Part shown: piece by piece, positions 1 through 6,582 of the stretch
How positions within the stretch are numbered: the stretch's first letter is position 1
Layout: each line of letters starts with the position of its first letter
Origin: Candidatus Omnitrophota bacterium
Lineage (GTDB): Bacteria; Omnitrophota; Gorgyraeia; Zapsychrales; JANLHA01
Reading direction: 5' to 3'
Assembly: GCA_024653845.1 (NCBI GenBank)
Contig: JANLHA010000096.1
Coordinates: forward strand, 1 to 7,684
Length of the DNA: 7,684 bases
Program-made: the position numbers and the translations under genes
Notes under the pieces: generated by a model
Told to the model about the DNA's origin: nothing
The model's database searches: none
Seen by the model: only the letters and a program-made list of their open reading frames with translations

Positions 1-62
1 CCTTGATCGTAACTTTCAATTTAACAATAACTTAAGATTGCACGGCTTAAGGTAGCGCTTCC

Positions 63-91
63 TTGACACTAGCAAGAGAGGGTGTTATACT
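63..91 (+). promoter_or_regulatory. Sigma-70-type promoter for the cvpA-dnaG-rpoD operon
   Basis: A perfect -35 box TTGACA (63-68) is separated by exactly 17 bp from a -10 box TATACT (86-91), one mismatch from consensus. Transcription should start near 98, giving a leader of about 33 nt before the first gene. No other promoter of this quality precedes dnaG or rpoD, so this is probably the main promoter of the operon. The 62 bases upstream hold no gene or clear operator. Confidence 0.85.
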
Positions 92-130
92 TCAGGAGTT
101 TATCCCCTTATTAAAATACGGCTGAGACCT

Positions 131-697
131 ATGGATTTTATAACATCTTTGAATCTTATAGATGTGATGGTGGTAGGCATCTTGTTGCGGAGTATTTATA
201 TTGGATTTCGTCAAGGGGCTGTGGTTGAGTTATTCAAGTTGTTGGGAATGATCTTTGCTATATTTTTATGCCTTCACTACTATTTGCAAGCCAGTGCCTT
301 AATCACAGAACACCTTGACATTGGCGCGCCCACGAATGAATTCTTCGCGTTTGCTTTTTTATGGTTGATGATTTTTGTGGTTTTTAAAATTGTCTATGAA
401 GGTATTGCGATATTGATTCGCAATAAAATTCCAGATGGTATTAATAAGATTGCAGGGATTACATTAGGGCTCACGCGGGGAATTTTGGTTGGGAGTTTAG
501 CCATCGCATTGGTGTATGTTTCGAAAAATAACTTTTTAACTTCACAAGCTCAGCAGTCCTTCGGTGGTTTTTATGTGGCGCACATTTCGATTGATATTTA
601 CGAGGGCATTTATTATCGCTTGATTAAGCCTGCATTCCCGTCGGAAGAGAAGAATGAGGCCCTCAAGGATTTTGGAAAAAAAGAAGAAGCTCCTTAA
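131..697 (+). CDS. cvpA: CvpA-family integral membrane protein
   Basis: This 188-residue inner-membrane protein belongs to the CvpA family, named for the E. coli colicin V production gene; its biochemical role is not settled. About four hydrophobic segments are visible, near residues 8-25, 30-52, 72-96 and 107-130. The family-typical N-x3-G-x3-G-x3-G pattern (N105, G109, G113, G117, with R116) lies at the start of the last one. The C-terminal tail from about residue 170 is charged and probably cytoplasmic. The ATG at 131 is chosen because the first membrane segment follows directly, as in relatives, although the ribosome binding site is weak (a TGAGA-like stretch at 123-127). It is the first gene after a near-consensus promoter and lies 56 bp before dnaG, so cotranscription with dnaG and rpoD is likely. 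Family assignment is firm; the gene name only means family membership. Confidence 0.85.
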   Translation: MDFITSLNLIDVMVVGILLRSIYIGFRQGAVVELFKLLGMIFAIFLCLHYYLQASALITEHLDIGAPTNEFFAFAFLWLMIFVVFKIVYEGIAILIRNKIPDGINKIAGITLGLTRGILVGSLAIALVYVSKNNFLTSQAQQSFGGFYVAHISIDIYEGIYYRLIKPAFPSEEKNEALKDFGKKEEAP

Positions 698-753
698 GAA
701 GTTGAGTGAGTTTTAGAATTTGATCTTTGAGTCAAAAGTTTTGAAGGTGAAGT

Positions 754-2526
754 ATGGGATTGATTTCTGAAGATGTGATTCGTCATGTTTTGGAGCGTTC
801 GGATATAGCACAGGTCCTTTCTTCCTACATGCCATTAAGGCCAGCGGGAAGAAATTTCAAAGCTCTCTGTCCATTCCATCATGAAAAAACGCCTTCATTT
901 GTTGTCAATCCCGAGAAGCAAATTTTTCATTGTTTTGGATGTGGTGCCGGCGGGAATGCGATCTCTTTTGTTATGCAGCAAGAGCATCTGACATTCCCGG
1001 AAGCGGTCCGTCTTTTGGCGGATCGGGTGGGCATTGTGATTGCTGAAGAAAAGAACGCCTCGCCTGCCAGCTCGTTACGACAAGATATCCGACGAGTGAA
1101 TGAATTGGCGGCAGAACATTTTCATAAGAATTTGCTCTTTGATAAAAGTGAAAGTACTCAAAAAGCCAGAGAATATCTTAAGGCGCGGGGTGTGACTTTA
1201 GAAATTGTCAAAAAGTTTCATTTAGGTTTTTCCCTCGACGCTTGGGACACGCTCGTGCAATCTTTGCGCAGTGCTGGAATTTCGCTTGGTCTTATGGAAA
1301 AAGCTGGACTGATTCTTCCCAAAAAAAGTGGGCAGGGCTTTTATGATCGATTCCGCAATCGCGTGATGTTCCCCATCTTTGACGTGAAGAATCATTGTGT
1401 TGCTTTTGGTGGCCGTGCCATTGCTAAAGACGAGACTGCAAAATATATCAATTCTCCGGAAACTGCTCTTTATACTAAAGGTGAACATCTTTACGGTTTA
1501 ACGCTTGCCAAAGATGCGATTTTTCAAAAAGACTCCGTCATCGTCGTCGAAGGATATATGGATTTTTTGATGCCTTTTCAGTCGGGAGCGGAGAATATTG
1601 TGGCTTCTCTTGGAACGGCGTTGACAACGGAGCAAATTCGTTTGTTGCGGCGTTATTCCAAAAATGTGGTAATGCTGTTTGATGGAGATCCGGCGGGGGA
1701 AGCGGCCATGTTGCGCAGTCTGGATTTGTTGGTCGAAGAAGGGATGCATATTCGTGTGGCTCGTTTGGATCAGGGAGAAGACCCGGATTCGTTCATTCGC
1801 AAAGAGGGGTTAGAAAAATTTCAAGATCACATTGAGAAAGCAGTTGATCTTTTTGATTTCAAATTTTCATGTCTTAAAAAAGAGTTCAAAGATCAAAGCA
1901 TTGAGGCTAAGGCTCAAATTGCCGAGCAAATGTTGGTCACAATCGGCAAGTTGACCAATGCGATCATCAAGTCGGATTACTTGAAGCGATTGGGTCAAAA
2001 TTTGAAAGTTTCTGAAAATGATTTGATGGCGGAATTGAAACGTGTGGCCTCGGCGCCTGGAGCTCGACGATTTCAGGAGCCAGTGAAAGAAGACAAAAGA
2101 GTTGAAGCGTTGCTTCGTCCTGTCGAGCGTGATCTTTTAAAAGTTTTGTTGGAAGACAATAGTTTGGTTGCCAGTACGCGGCAAGAAGCAGACTTGATGG
2201 ATTTTCAGAATGAGGAGGTCCGTCAAGTTATTCAGAAGATTTATGAATTATTTGATGCCGGACAAGAGGTCAACGTTCCGACATTGATGAATTTTTTTGA
2301 GAATCGTAACATTTTGAAGATCATTTCCAGCTTGATGGTCTCCTCGGAGGCCATTTCTGGCGATCGACAGAAAATTCATCAAGATTGTTTATTGCGTCTT
2401 CGAACCGAGCGCACCAAAGCTCATCGACGCAAGATTTTGTCCGAAATGGAAGGAGCACAGCAAAGGGGAGATCAGCAAAGGCTCCAAGAGTTGATGCAAG
2501 AATTCAACCAATTAATGAAGGGGTAA
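754..2526 (+). CDS. dnaG: DNA primase DnaG
   Basis: DnaG makes the short RNA primers that start leading-strand and Okazaki-fragment synthesis, working with the replicative helicase. All three expected parts are present in 590 residues, a normal length. The N-terminal CHC2 zinc finger has C39, H42, C60 and C63. The catalytic core includes the [11 protein letters not shown] basic motif near residues 198-208. The TOPRIM fold carries E266 in VVEGYMD, D310 and D312 in DGDPAGE, and D343 and D345 in EDPDSF, matching the acidic metal-binding residues of E. coli DnaG almost position for position. The C-terminal part, from about residue 456 ([11 protein letters not shown]), is helical and should be the helicase-binding domain. 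The ATG at 754 has an AAGGTGA ribosome binding site three bases upstream. Only 7 bp separate its stop from rpoD, so the two are cotranscribed and possibly translationally coupled. No key residue is missing. Confidence 0.98.
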   Translation: MGLISEDVIRHVLERSDIAQVLSSYMPLRPAGRNFKALCPFHHEKTPSFVVNPEKQIFHCFGCGAGGNAISFVMQQEHLTFPEAVRLLADRVGIVIAEEKNASPASSLRQDIRRVNELAAEHFHKNLLFDKSESTQKAREYLKARGVTLEIVKKFHLGFSLDAWDTLVQSLRSAGISLGLMEKAGLILPKKSGQGFYDRFRNRVMFPIFDVKNHCVAFGGRAIAKDETAKYINSPETALYTKGEHLYGLTLAKDAIFQKDSVIVVEGYMDFLMPFQSGAENIVASLGTALTTEQIRLLRRYSKNVVMLFDGDPAGEAAMLRSLDLLVEEGMHIRVARLDQGEDPDSFIRKEGLEKFQDHIEKAVDLFDFKFSCLKKEFKDQSIEAKAQIAEQMLVTIGKLTNAIIKSDYLKRLGQNLKVSENDLMAELKRVASAPGARRFQEPVKEDKRVEALLRPVERDLLKVLLEDNSLVASTRQEADLMDFQNEEVRQVIQKIYELFDAGQEVNVPTLMNFFENRNILKIISSLMVSSEAISGDRQKIHQDCLLRLRTERTKAHRRKILSEMEGAQQRGDQQRLQELMQEFNQLMKG

Positions 2527-2533
2527 ATGGGGA

Positions 2534-4120
2534 ATGGAAAAGAAAGAATTAAAAACAGATTTAGACAAATTGGTAACCTTAGGAAAGAAAAAAGGCTACC
2601 TGACATATGACGAGGTTAATGAGACTCTTTCGTCCACCATTGATTCTTCCGAAGAGATTGATCATGTTTTTGAAATCTTGGATGGGAAAAATATTCGAGT
2701 GATCGAGTCTGAAGACGAGCCGGATGAAAAAGAAAAAGAAGAAGAGGAGGAGGAAAGCCGAGAACAGCAATTGCGTAAATTGAGGGAAGAGCAGGCGCAA
2801 GAATCGGAAGAATACTCGGACAAATTCATTCCGCTCGATGATCCAGTCAAAATGTATCTCAAACAAATGGGGTCGATTCCTCTTCTTTCTCGAGAGGAAG
2901 AAATCACGTTGGCCAAGCGCATTGAGGAGACGGAACATCGATTTGCCGAGGCATTATTTAAGACGATTTATGCTCGCAAGCAAGCGCTGGAAATGATCAA
3001 TCAGGTTCTGAAAGAAGAAATCAATGTTGAAGATGTCATTAAGGATGAATTGGAGCGTCGACCAAAATTGATCCGTGACATCAAGCAAATCATGGAGAGG
3101 GTGAGGCATAGCCGTTTGGGTTCAGAGAAGTCTGCTAAAATGATTGCAGAATTCAAATTGACCGCGACGGTGAATGAGAAAATTGTTGATGACATCATTG
3201 AGATCTTGGAGAAAATTGAGAAAATTGAGAAGCTTTTAAAAACCAAGCGCAATGCCAAGGCCAATGAACTCAAAAGTGAGCGGGAGCGTCTGCGAAAAGA
3301 GTTGGGAGAATCCGTTGAGGAAGTTAAAAAGCAGCTGCGAGTCATTAAAATTCGCCAGGCTAAGTTTGATAAAGCCAAGAAATTGTTAGTTGAGGCTAAC
3401 TTGAGGCTGGTCGTCAGCATTGCTAAAAAATATATCAACCGTGGGCTTTCTTTTTTGGATTTGATTCAAGAAGGGAACATGGGGTTGATTCGTGCCGTCG
3501 AGAAGTTTGAATATAAGCGAGGATATAAATTTTCGACTTATGCCACATGGTGGATTCGTCAAGCCATTACGCGTTCGATTGCCGATCAGGCAAGAACGAT
3601 TCGCATTCCTGTCCACATGACCGAGACGATCAATAAAATCATCCGTGTCTCACGTTTGTTTGTGCAGGAGTATGGTCGGGAACCCAGCGCCCAAGAAATT
3701 GCAAAGCAAATGCGGATTCCGGTTGGCAAAGTGAAAGAAATTTTGAAAATTTCACAAGTTCCGATTTCGTTGCAAACTCCCATTGGCGATGAAGGAGATA
3801 CCAACTTCGGAGATTTCATCGAGGATAAAAAAGCCATTTCTCCGTCAAATGCCACGCTTCACTCGATGTTGAAAGAAGAGATCAACGCGGTTTTAGAGAC
3901 GCTTGACGAAAGAGAGCGCAAAATTTTGGAATTGCGTTTTGGGATTCATGATGGAACGAGCCGCACTCTCGAAGAAGTGGGAAGCGAATTCAATGTCACG
4001 CGTGAACGTGTGCGTCAAATTGAATCTAAGGCTTTGCGTAAGCTTCGTCATCCAACGCGATCTCGAAGGATCAAGACCTTCATGGAGATTTCTGCCAAGG
4101 ACGCGGAGGGAAATTTCTGA
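2534..4120 (+). CDS. rpoD: Primary sigma factor RpoD (sigma-70/SigA, group 1)
   Basis: This is the housekeeping sigma subunit that directs RNA polymerase to most promoters. At 528 residues all conserved regions are present. A region 1.1-like N-terminus covers about 1-55. A very acidic linker follows (about 58-75, with a run of six glutamates at 69-74). Region 1.2 starts near 102 ([16 protein letters not shown]). A charged, helical non-conserved region spans roughly 130-270. Region 2 covers about 281-362, with the strand-opening pair W339-W340 and the -10 contacts Q343 and T346 in WWIRQAITR. Region 3 follows, then region 4, whose helix-turn-helix (about 478-505) contains RERVRQIE (R490, E491, R494) for -35 contacts. 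Region 1.1 plus a large non-conserved region argues for a primary sigma factor, not an alternative one. The ATG at 2534 is preceded by purine-rich GGGGA and AGGGG stretches. A strong hairpin follows 18 bp after the stop. Confidence 0.97.
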   Translation: MEKKELKTDLDKLVTLGKKKGYLTYDEVNETLSSTIDSSEEIDHVFEILDGKNIRVIESEDEPDEKEKEEEEEESREQQLRKLREEQAQESEEYSDKFIPLDDPVKMYLKQMGSIPLLSREEEITLAKRIEETEHRFAEALFKTIYARKQALEMINQVLKEEINVEDVIKDELERRPKLIRDIKQIMERVRHSRLGSEKSAKMIAEFKLTATVNEKIVDDIIEILEKIEKIEKLLKTKRNAKANELKSERERLRKELGESVEEVKKQLRVIKIRQAKFDKAKKLLVEANLRLVVSIAKKYINRGLSFLDLIQEGNMGLIRAVEKFEYKRGYKFSTYATWWIRQAITRSIADQARTIRIPVHMTETINKIIRVSRLFVQEYGREPSAQEIAKQMRIPVGKVKEILKISQVPISLQTPIGDEGDTNFGDFIEDKKAISPSNATLHSMLKEEINAVLETLDERERKILELRFGIHDGTSRTLEEVGSEFNVTRERVRQIESKALRKLRHPTRSRRIKTFMEISAKDAEGNF

Positions 4121-4138
4121 GATCCTGTCTTTTAATTA

Positions 4139-4181
4139 AACAAAGAGGCCTATTTCTCATTGAGGAATAGGCCTCTTTGTT
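4139..4181 (+). terminator. Intrinsic terminator after rpoD
   Basis: A near-perfect inverted repeat pairs 4139-4157 with 4163-4181, with one G-U pair and a loop of about five bases. The stem contains the core AGAGGCCTAT. Its 3' arm ends CTCTTTGTT, a broken U-tract, and the 5' flank is A/T-rich (TTTTAATTAAA), so it could work weakly in both directions. It follows the rpoD stop by 18 bp and precedes an independent promoter, as expected for the end of an operon. Confidence 0.85.
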
Positions 4182-4195
4182 ATCGGACAAGCCAC

Positions 4196-4224
4196 TTGAG
4201 GATAGCCCGTTTATATTCTATACT
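4196..4224 (+). promoter_or_regulatory. Promoter for the exported-protein gene
   Basis: A -35-like TTGAGG (4196-4201) and a -10 box TATACT (4219-4224) are separated by exactly 17 bp. Predicted initiation falls at about 4230-4232, that is, on or just before an in-frame ATG at 4232. The position directly behind the rpoD terminator supports an independent transcription unit. Confidence 0.7.
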
Positions 4225-4231
4225 TGTTAGT

Positions 4232-5074
4232 ATGGAAGTCATAGGGAGAGTATTTGTGGTTTGGATTTTTCAGTTTATGATGCTGCTATCTCTGCTAGTC
4301 AGCCCTTCGTTGGCTGCTGATCAGCCTTTGCCCATCGATGAGGAAACCAAAAAAGTCTGCAATCAGGTCATTTTAAGTATTTACAAAGACATTCTCGCGG
4401 TCAAAGACAAATACAACGATCTCAAAGATTTTGGCGAAAAATCTTTTTATCAGAATAAATATGGGATTTACACCATTCTTTATGAATTCCAAAGTGAAGA
4501 ACAGAGCCAAACTCGACGGAAAAAATCCTATCGTTTTGCGATTACCATCGATGGGATGGAAGATAAAATTTTTGCCGCAGAAGATGGAGTTTTCAATCTG
4601 GGGTTCCCTCTTCTCGGAGTCAAATTTTCAGGATATCAACAGCGCCATCTTTTAAGGTCCCAGTTAGACATTATGCCTTTCATTGAAAAGCACGGCGCGA
4701 TACTGGCTGATTATCAGCAAAAGTTTTTACCTTTGCAAATTTATCTTCGCAAGGTCCGAGGGACTTATAAGGCCAAAGAAGATATCGAATTTGAGGTGGT
4801 TCTGAAAAATGTGACCAAGCGACATATGATTGTCAAGGGCCTGGGTCACGAAACATTATTTTTTCTCTTTGATGGCCAGACTTGGGGTACCCAGCCTGCG
4901 GCTGGGAATAAAGGTGGGGAGAAGAAAATCCTCAGAGCGGGGGAATCTTTGAATATGATTTTCAAAGGTGAGAGCTTCCCCACGGCTAAAGAAATTGAGA
5001 TTTTTGCCATGTATCGTATGAGCATTCAAGGTGTTAATCCTACCTCACGATTAAAGATCCAAATTGTGGAATAA
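4232..5074 (+). CDS. Exported protein of unknown function, probable C-terminal Ig-like/beta-sandwich domain
   Basis: I do not recognise a named family. From the ATG at 4232 the product is 280 residues with a typical Sec signal peptide: a short n-region containing R6, a hydrophobic core (about 7-25) and a cleavage-like SLA-A at 26-29. It should therefore be periplasmic or secreted; no lipobox cysteine is seen. The middle (about 30-165) mixes charged helices with strands. The last ~110 residues (from about 168) alternate short hydrophobic strands (IEFEVVLKN, ETLFFLF, EIEIFAMYRM) and resemble Ig-like folds such as the BsuPI proteinase-inhibitor type; this is a structural impression only. An alternative start is GTG at 4256, with AGGGAG seven bases upstream, giving 272 residues but a signal peptide lacking a positive n-region. 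A longer reading frame from TTG 4160 is rejected because it begins inside the terminator. The gene has its own promoter and no operon partner. Confidence 0.75.
   Translation: MEVIGRVFVVWIFQFMMLLSLLVSPSLAADQPLPIDEETKKVCNQVILSIYKDILAVKDKYNDLKDFGEKSFYQNKYGIYTILYEFQSEEQSQTRRKKSYRFAITIDGMEDKIFAAEDGVFNLGFPLLGVKFSGYQQRHLLRSQLDIMPFIEKHGAILADYQQKFLPLQIYLRKVRGTYKAKEDIEFEVVLKNVTKRHMIVKGLGHETLFFLFDGQTWGTQPAAGNKGGEKKILRAGESLNMIFKGESFPTAKEIEIFAMYRMSIQGVNPTSRLKIQIVE
4243..4248 (+). promoter_or_regulatory. Possible ribosome binding site for the alternative GTG start (4256)
   Basis: AGGGAG lies seven bases before an in-frame GTG at 4256. With transcription from about 4231 this would give a normal 25-nt leader. 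It competes with the leaderless ATG at 4232, which has no Shine-Dalgarno sequence at all. Confidence 0.45.
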
Positions 5075-5134
5075 TCACATTCCTTCTTCTCCAAATTATA
5101 TTATTTTATATTATGGATTTAGGGGAATTCTTGG

Positions 5135-5163
5135 TTGAAAATCCTAGGCGATTATGCTATGCT
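5135..5163 (+). promoter_or_regulatory. Promoter for the tRNA / zinc-ribbon / rnhA / rnpB unit
   Basis: TTGAAA (5135-5140) and TATGCT (5158-5163) are 17 bp apart, each close to sigma-70 consensus. A second TATGCT overlaps at 5153-5158 but is badly spaced. Upstream, 5091-5116 is almost pure A/T and could act as an UP-like element. The predicted start near 5170 gives a leader of about 37 nt before the first tRNA. Confidence 0.75.
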
Positions 5164-5206
5164 GAGGCACAAATTTTGTTAGCAAAAGTGAATCTCGTGA
5201 CGATTC

Positions 5207-5280
5207 GGGCCTATAGCTCAGTCGGTTAGAGCAGGAGACTCATAATCTCTTGGTCCCTGGTTCGAGTCCAGGTGGGCCCA
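5207..5280 (+). tRNA. tRNA-Ile2 (anticodon CAU, lysidine type)
   Basis: The 74-nt cloverleaf is complete. The acceptor pairs 5207-5213 with 5273-5279 (discriminator A5280), the D stem is GCTC/GAGC, the anticodon stem is 5234-5238/5246-5250, and the T arm has the loop TTCGAGT. The anticodon CAT is at 5241-5243. It is not initiator tRNA, since position 1 pairs as G-C and the three G-C pairs of the anticodon stem are absent. The C4-G69 and C5-G68 pairs and the close likeness of the anticodon arm (GAGACTCATAATCTCTTGG) to known Ile2 tRNAs favour the isoleucine species that TilS converts to read AUA. Elongator Met is the alternative. CCA is not encoded. Confidence 0.93.
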
Positions 5281-5322
5281 GGATATGGATGCTCTAAGGC
5301 CAGTTTTAAGATGAATCTGACG

Positions 5323-5396
5323 GGGCACATAGCTCAGCTGGTTAGAGTGCTGCCCTCACATGGCAGAGGTCGAAGGTTCGAGCCCTTCTGTGCCCA
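5323..5396 (+). tRNA. tRNA-Val (anticodon CAC)
   Basis: The 74-nt cloverleaf has acceptor strands 5323-5329 and 5389-5395 with discriminator A5396. The D stem is GCTC/GAGT, the anticodon stem is CTGCC/GGCAG (5350-5354/5362-5366), and the T arm is GAAGG/CCTTC around TTCGAGC. Anticodon CAC (5357-5359) reads GUG valine codons. The gene lies 42 bp after tRNA-Ile2 and 35 bp before the next protein gene, with no terminator between. CCA is not encoded, so a CCA-adding enzyme is needed. Confidence 0.96.
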
Positions 5397-5420
5397 TGAT
5401 TTTATTAATTTATTTAAAGT

Positions 5421-5425
5421 AAGGA
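5421..5425 (+). promoter_or_regulatory. Ribosome binding site fixing the GTG start of the zinc-ribbon gene
   Basis: AAGGA sits six bases before the GTG at 5432, supporting this non-ATG start. It lies in the short spacer after tRNA-Val, so ribosomes would load on a transcript whose upstream part is tRNA. Confidence 0.7.
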
Positions 5426-5431
5426 CTATTT

Positions 5432-6160
5432 GTGACACAAATAACTGTTCGCGATAAGATTAGAAAACTTGTTGAGTTGCAGAAGCTTGATGGAGAGATT
5501 TACCGATATAAGCAGCAGTTGGAAGAGAAGCCCGCCCGTCTTCAGGAGTTGAAAGATCAATTCGAGAATAAAAAGACAAGATTTAAAGATTTGGAACAAG
5601 AATACAAAACAATCCAAGTCAAGCGCAATACGTTAGAAAAAGATTTGCAAGCGAAAGAAGATATGATTGCCAAAGCCAATACCCAGCTTTCGGCAATTCA
5701 AACCAACAAAGAATATACAGCAAAGATCCACGAAATTGAAAGTATCAAAGCGGATAAGTCCCTCATCGAGGAGAAGATTTTGTTAACGTATGATGAGGCT
5801 GATCAACTCAAGATAGTTGTCGAGCAAGAAAAAACGGTTGTTGCGAAAGAAGAACAACAGTATCTGAATGAGAAAAAGATTGTCGACGAGGAAATTAAAA
5901 ATATTCAGCAGCAGGCTCAAGCTCTAGAGTCTCAAAGAAATGAAATTTCGCCAGCCATTGACAAGTCGCTCCTCGCTCGGTATGAACGGATTTTGATCAA
6001 CAAGCACGGCTTGGCCATTGTTCCTGTCATTAAGGGGGATGTTTGCGGAGGTTGTTACATGAATGTTCCGACACAAATGATCAATCAGATTCGGATGAAT
6101 GAGACTTTGATGATGTGTGAGATGTGTGCCAGAATTCTTTATTTGGAAGAGGAATTGTAA
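5432..6160 (+). CDS. Coiled-coil C4-type zinc-ribbon protein (CT398/FlgZ/DUF164-like)
   Basis: This 242-residue cytoplasmic protein has a long, highly charged helical hairpin of coiled-coil character (about residues 8-175, rich in E, K and Q). A C-terminal zinc ribbon follows, with cysteines C205, C208, C229 and C232 in CGGC...CEMC. This architecture and length match the family that includes Chlamydia CT398 (CdsZ), Helicobacter HP0958 (FlgZ) and Mycobacterium Rv2229c. Members act as adaptors: sigma-54 or flagellar/type III secretion partners are reported for some, but in most genomes the role is unknown, and nothing here points to flagella or secretion. The start is GTG with AAGGA upstream; the ELQKLDGEI segment near the N-terminus is family-like. 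The gene ends 2 bp before rnhA, as in Mycobacterium, where the zinc-ribbon and RNase H-domain genes are also adjacent. Cotranscription with the upstream tRNAs is likely. Confidence 0.88.
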   Translation: MTQITVRDKIRKLVELQKLDGEIYRYKQQLEEKPARLQELKDQFENKKTRFKDLEQEYKTIQVKRNTLEKDLQAKEDMIAKANTQLSAIQTNKEYTAKIHEIESIKADKSLIEEKILLTYDEADQLKIVVEQEKTVVAKEEQQYLNEKKIVDEEIKNIQQQAQALESQRNEISPAIDKSLLARYERILINKHGLAIVPVIKGDVCGGCYMNVPTQMINQIRMNETLMMCEMCARILYLEEEL

Positions 6161-6162
6161 GA

Positions 6163-6582
6163 GTGGTTGAAATTTTTACAGACGGGGCTTCGAGCGGTAA
6201 TCCAGGAATTTCGGCGATTGCTTTTGTGATTCAAAAAAATGGTGAAGTGATCAAGGAGTTCTCCAAGGCGATCGGAACGGCGACAAATAATGTGGCTGAA
6301 TATACCGCGATGATTTATGCATTGCAAGAGGCGTTGGTTTTGGGGGAGCGTGAAGTTTTGGCGAATACTGATAGTGAGTTGCTTTGTAAGCAGCTCAAAG
6401 GTGAATATCGTGTCAAAGAAGCCCATTTATTTCCGCTCTTTGAGCAGTTAAAACATTTGGCCAAGGGTTTTGATCGGTTTGAAGTCCGCCATGTCCGTCG
6501 GACGGAAAATCAGCACGCAGACCGTTTGGCAAAAACAGCCATTAAGAAAGAGCAAACCAAAGTGGTTGCCTCTTCGTCATAG
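6163..6582 (+). CDS. rnhA: Ribonuclease HI family protein
   Basis: RNase HI cleaves the RNA strand of RNA-DNA hybrids, removing R-loops and helping clear primers. The product is 139 residues, slightly shorter than E. coli RNase HI, with the whole catalytic set: D7 (FTDGASSGNPG), E46 (NNVAEYTAM), D70 (NTDSELL) and D120 (QHADRLA). The GNPG and NxxAEY style is that of the shorter RnhA-like group that lacks the long basic handle of the E. coli enzyme. The GTG at 6163 is chosen because the first strand VEIFTDG follows immediately and AGAGG lies 10 bp upstream; an extension to 6124 would overlap the zinc-ribbon gene without adding conserved sequence. The fold should end near residue 128. The tail EQTKVVASSS is encoded by bases that also form the 5' end of rnpB, which probably explains its unremarkable composition. 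Confidence 0.93.
   Translation: MVEIFTDGASSGNPGISAIAFVIQKNGEVIKEFSKAIGTATNNVAEYTAMIYALQEALVLGEREVLANTDSELLCKQLKGEYRVKEAHLFPLFEQLKHLAKGFDRFEVRHVRRTENQHADRLAKTAIKKEQTKVVASSS

Noticed and set aside
31..51. Two CTTAAG hexamers upstream of the first promoter
   Set aside because: They are self-complementary six-base words 15 bp apart, too short and A/T-rich to call an operator.
702..740. Possible promoter (TAGAAT 714-719) or small hairpin (CTTT/AAAG) between cvpA and dnaG
   Set aside because: No -35 box sits at the right distance and the stem is only four pairs, so neither is supported.
1222..1749. Minus-strand open frames inside dnaG
   Set aside because: They lie antisense to conserved primase sequence, have odd composition and no ribosome site, and match no family.
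2579..3855. Several minus-strand open frames inside rpoD
   Set aside because: Their S/L/F-rich products are antisense translations of the acidic and basic sigma helices.
3903..4139. Second plus-strand frame over the end of rpoD
   Set aside because: It overlaps region 4 of sigma out of frame and resembles no family.
4160..4231. N-terminal extension of the exported protein from TTG 4160
   Set aside because: It starts inside the rpoD terminator loop and upstream of the gene's own -10 box; the ATG at 4232 or GTG at 4256 gives a normal signal peptide.
5096..5113. Direct repeat of TTATATTA before the tRNA promoter
   Set aside because: It is low-complexity A/T sequence; at most an UP-like element, not a repeat family or attachment site.
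5272..5457. Open frame across tRNA-Val
   Set aside because: It translates the tRNA cloverleaf and intergenic spacer; the RNA gene explains the sequence.
6526..6549. Possible rnpB promoter with TTGGCA at 6526-6531
   Set aside because: No acceptable -10 box lies 16-18 bp downstream; CATTAA at 6540 is badly spaced.
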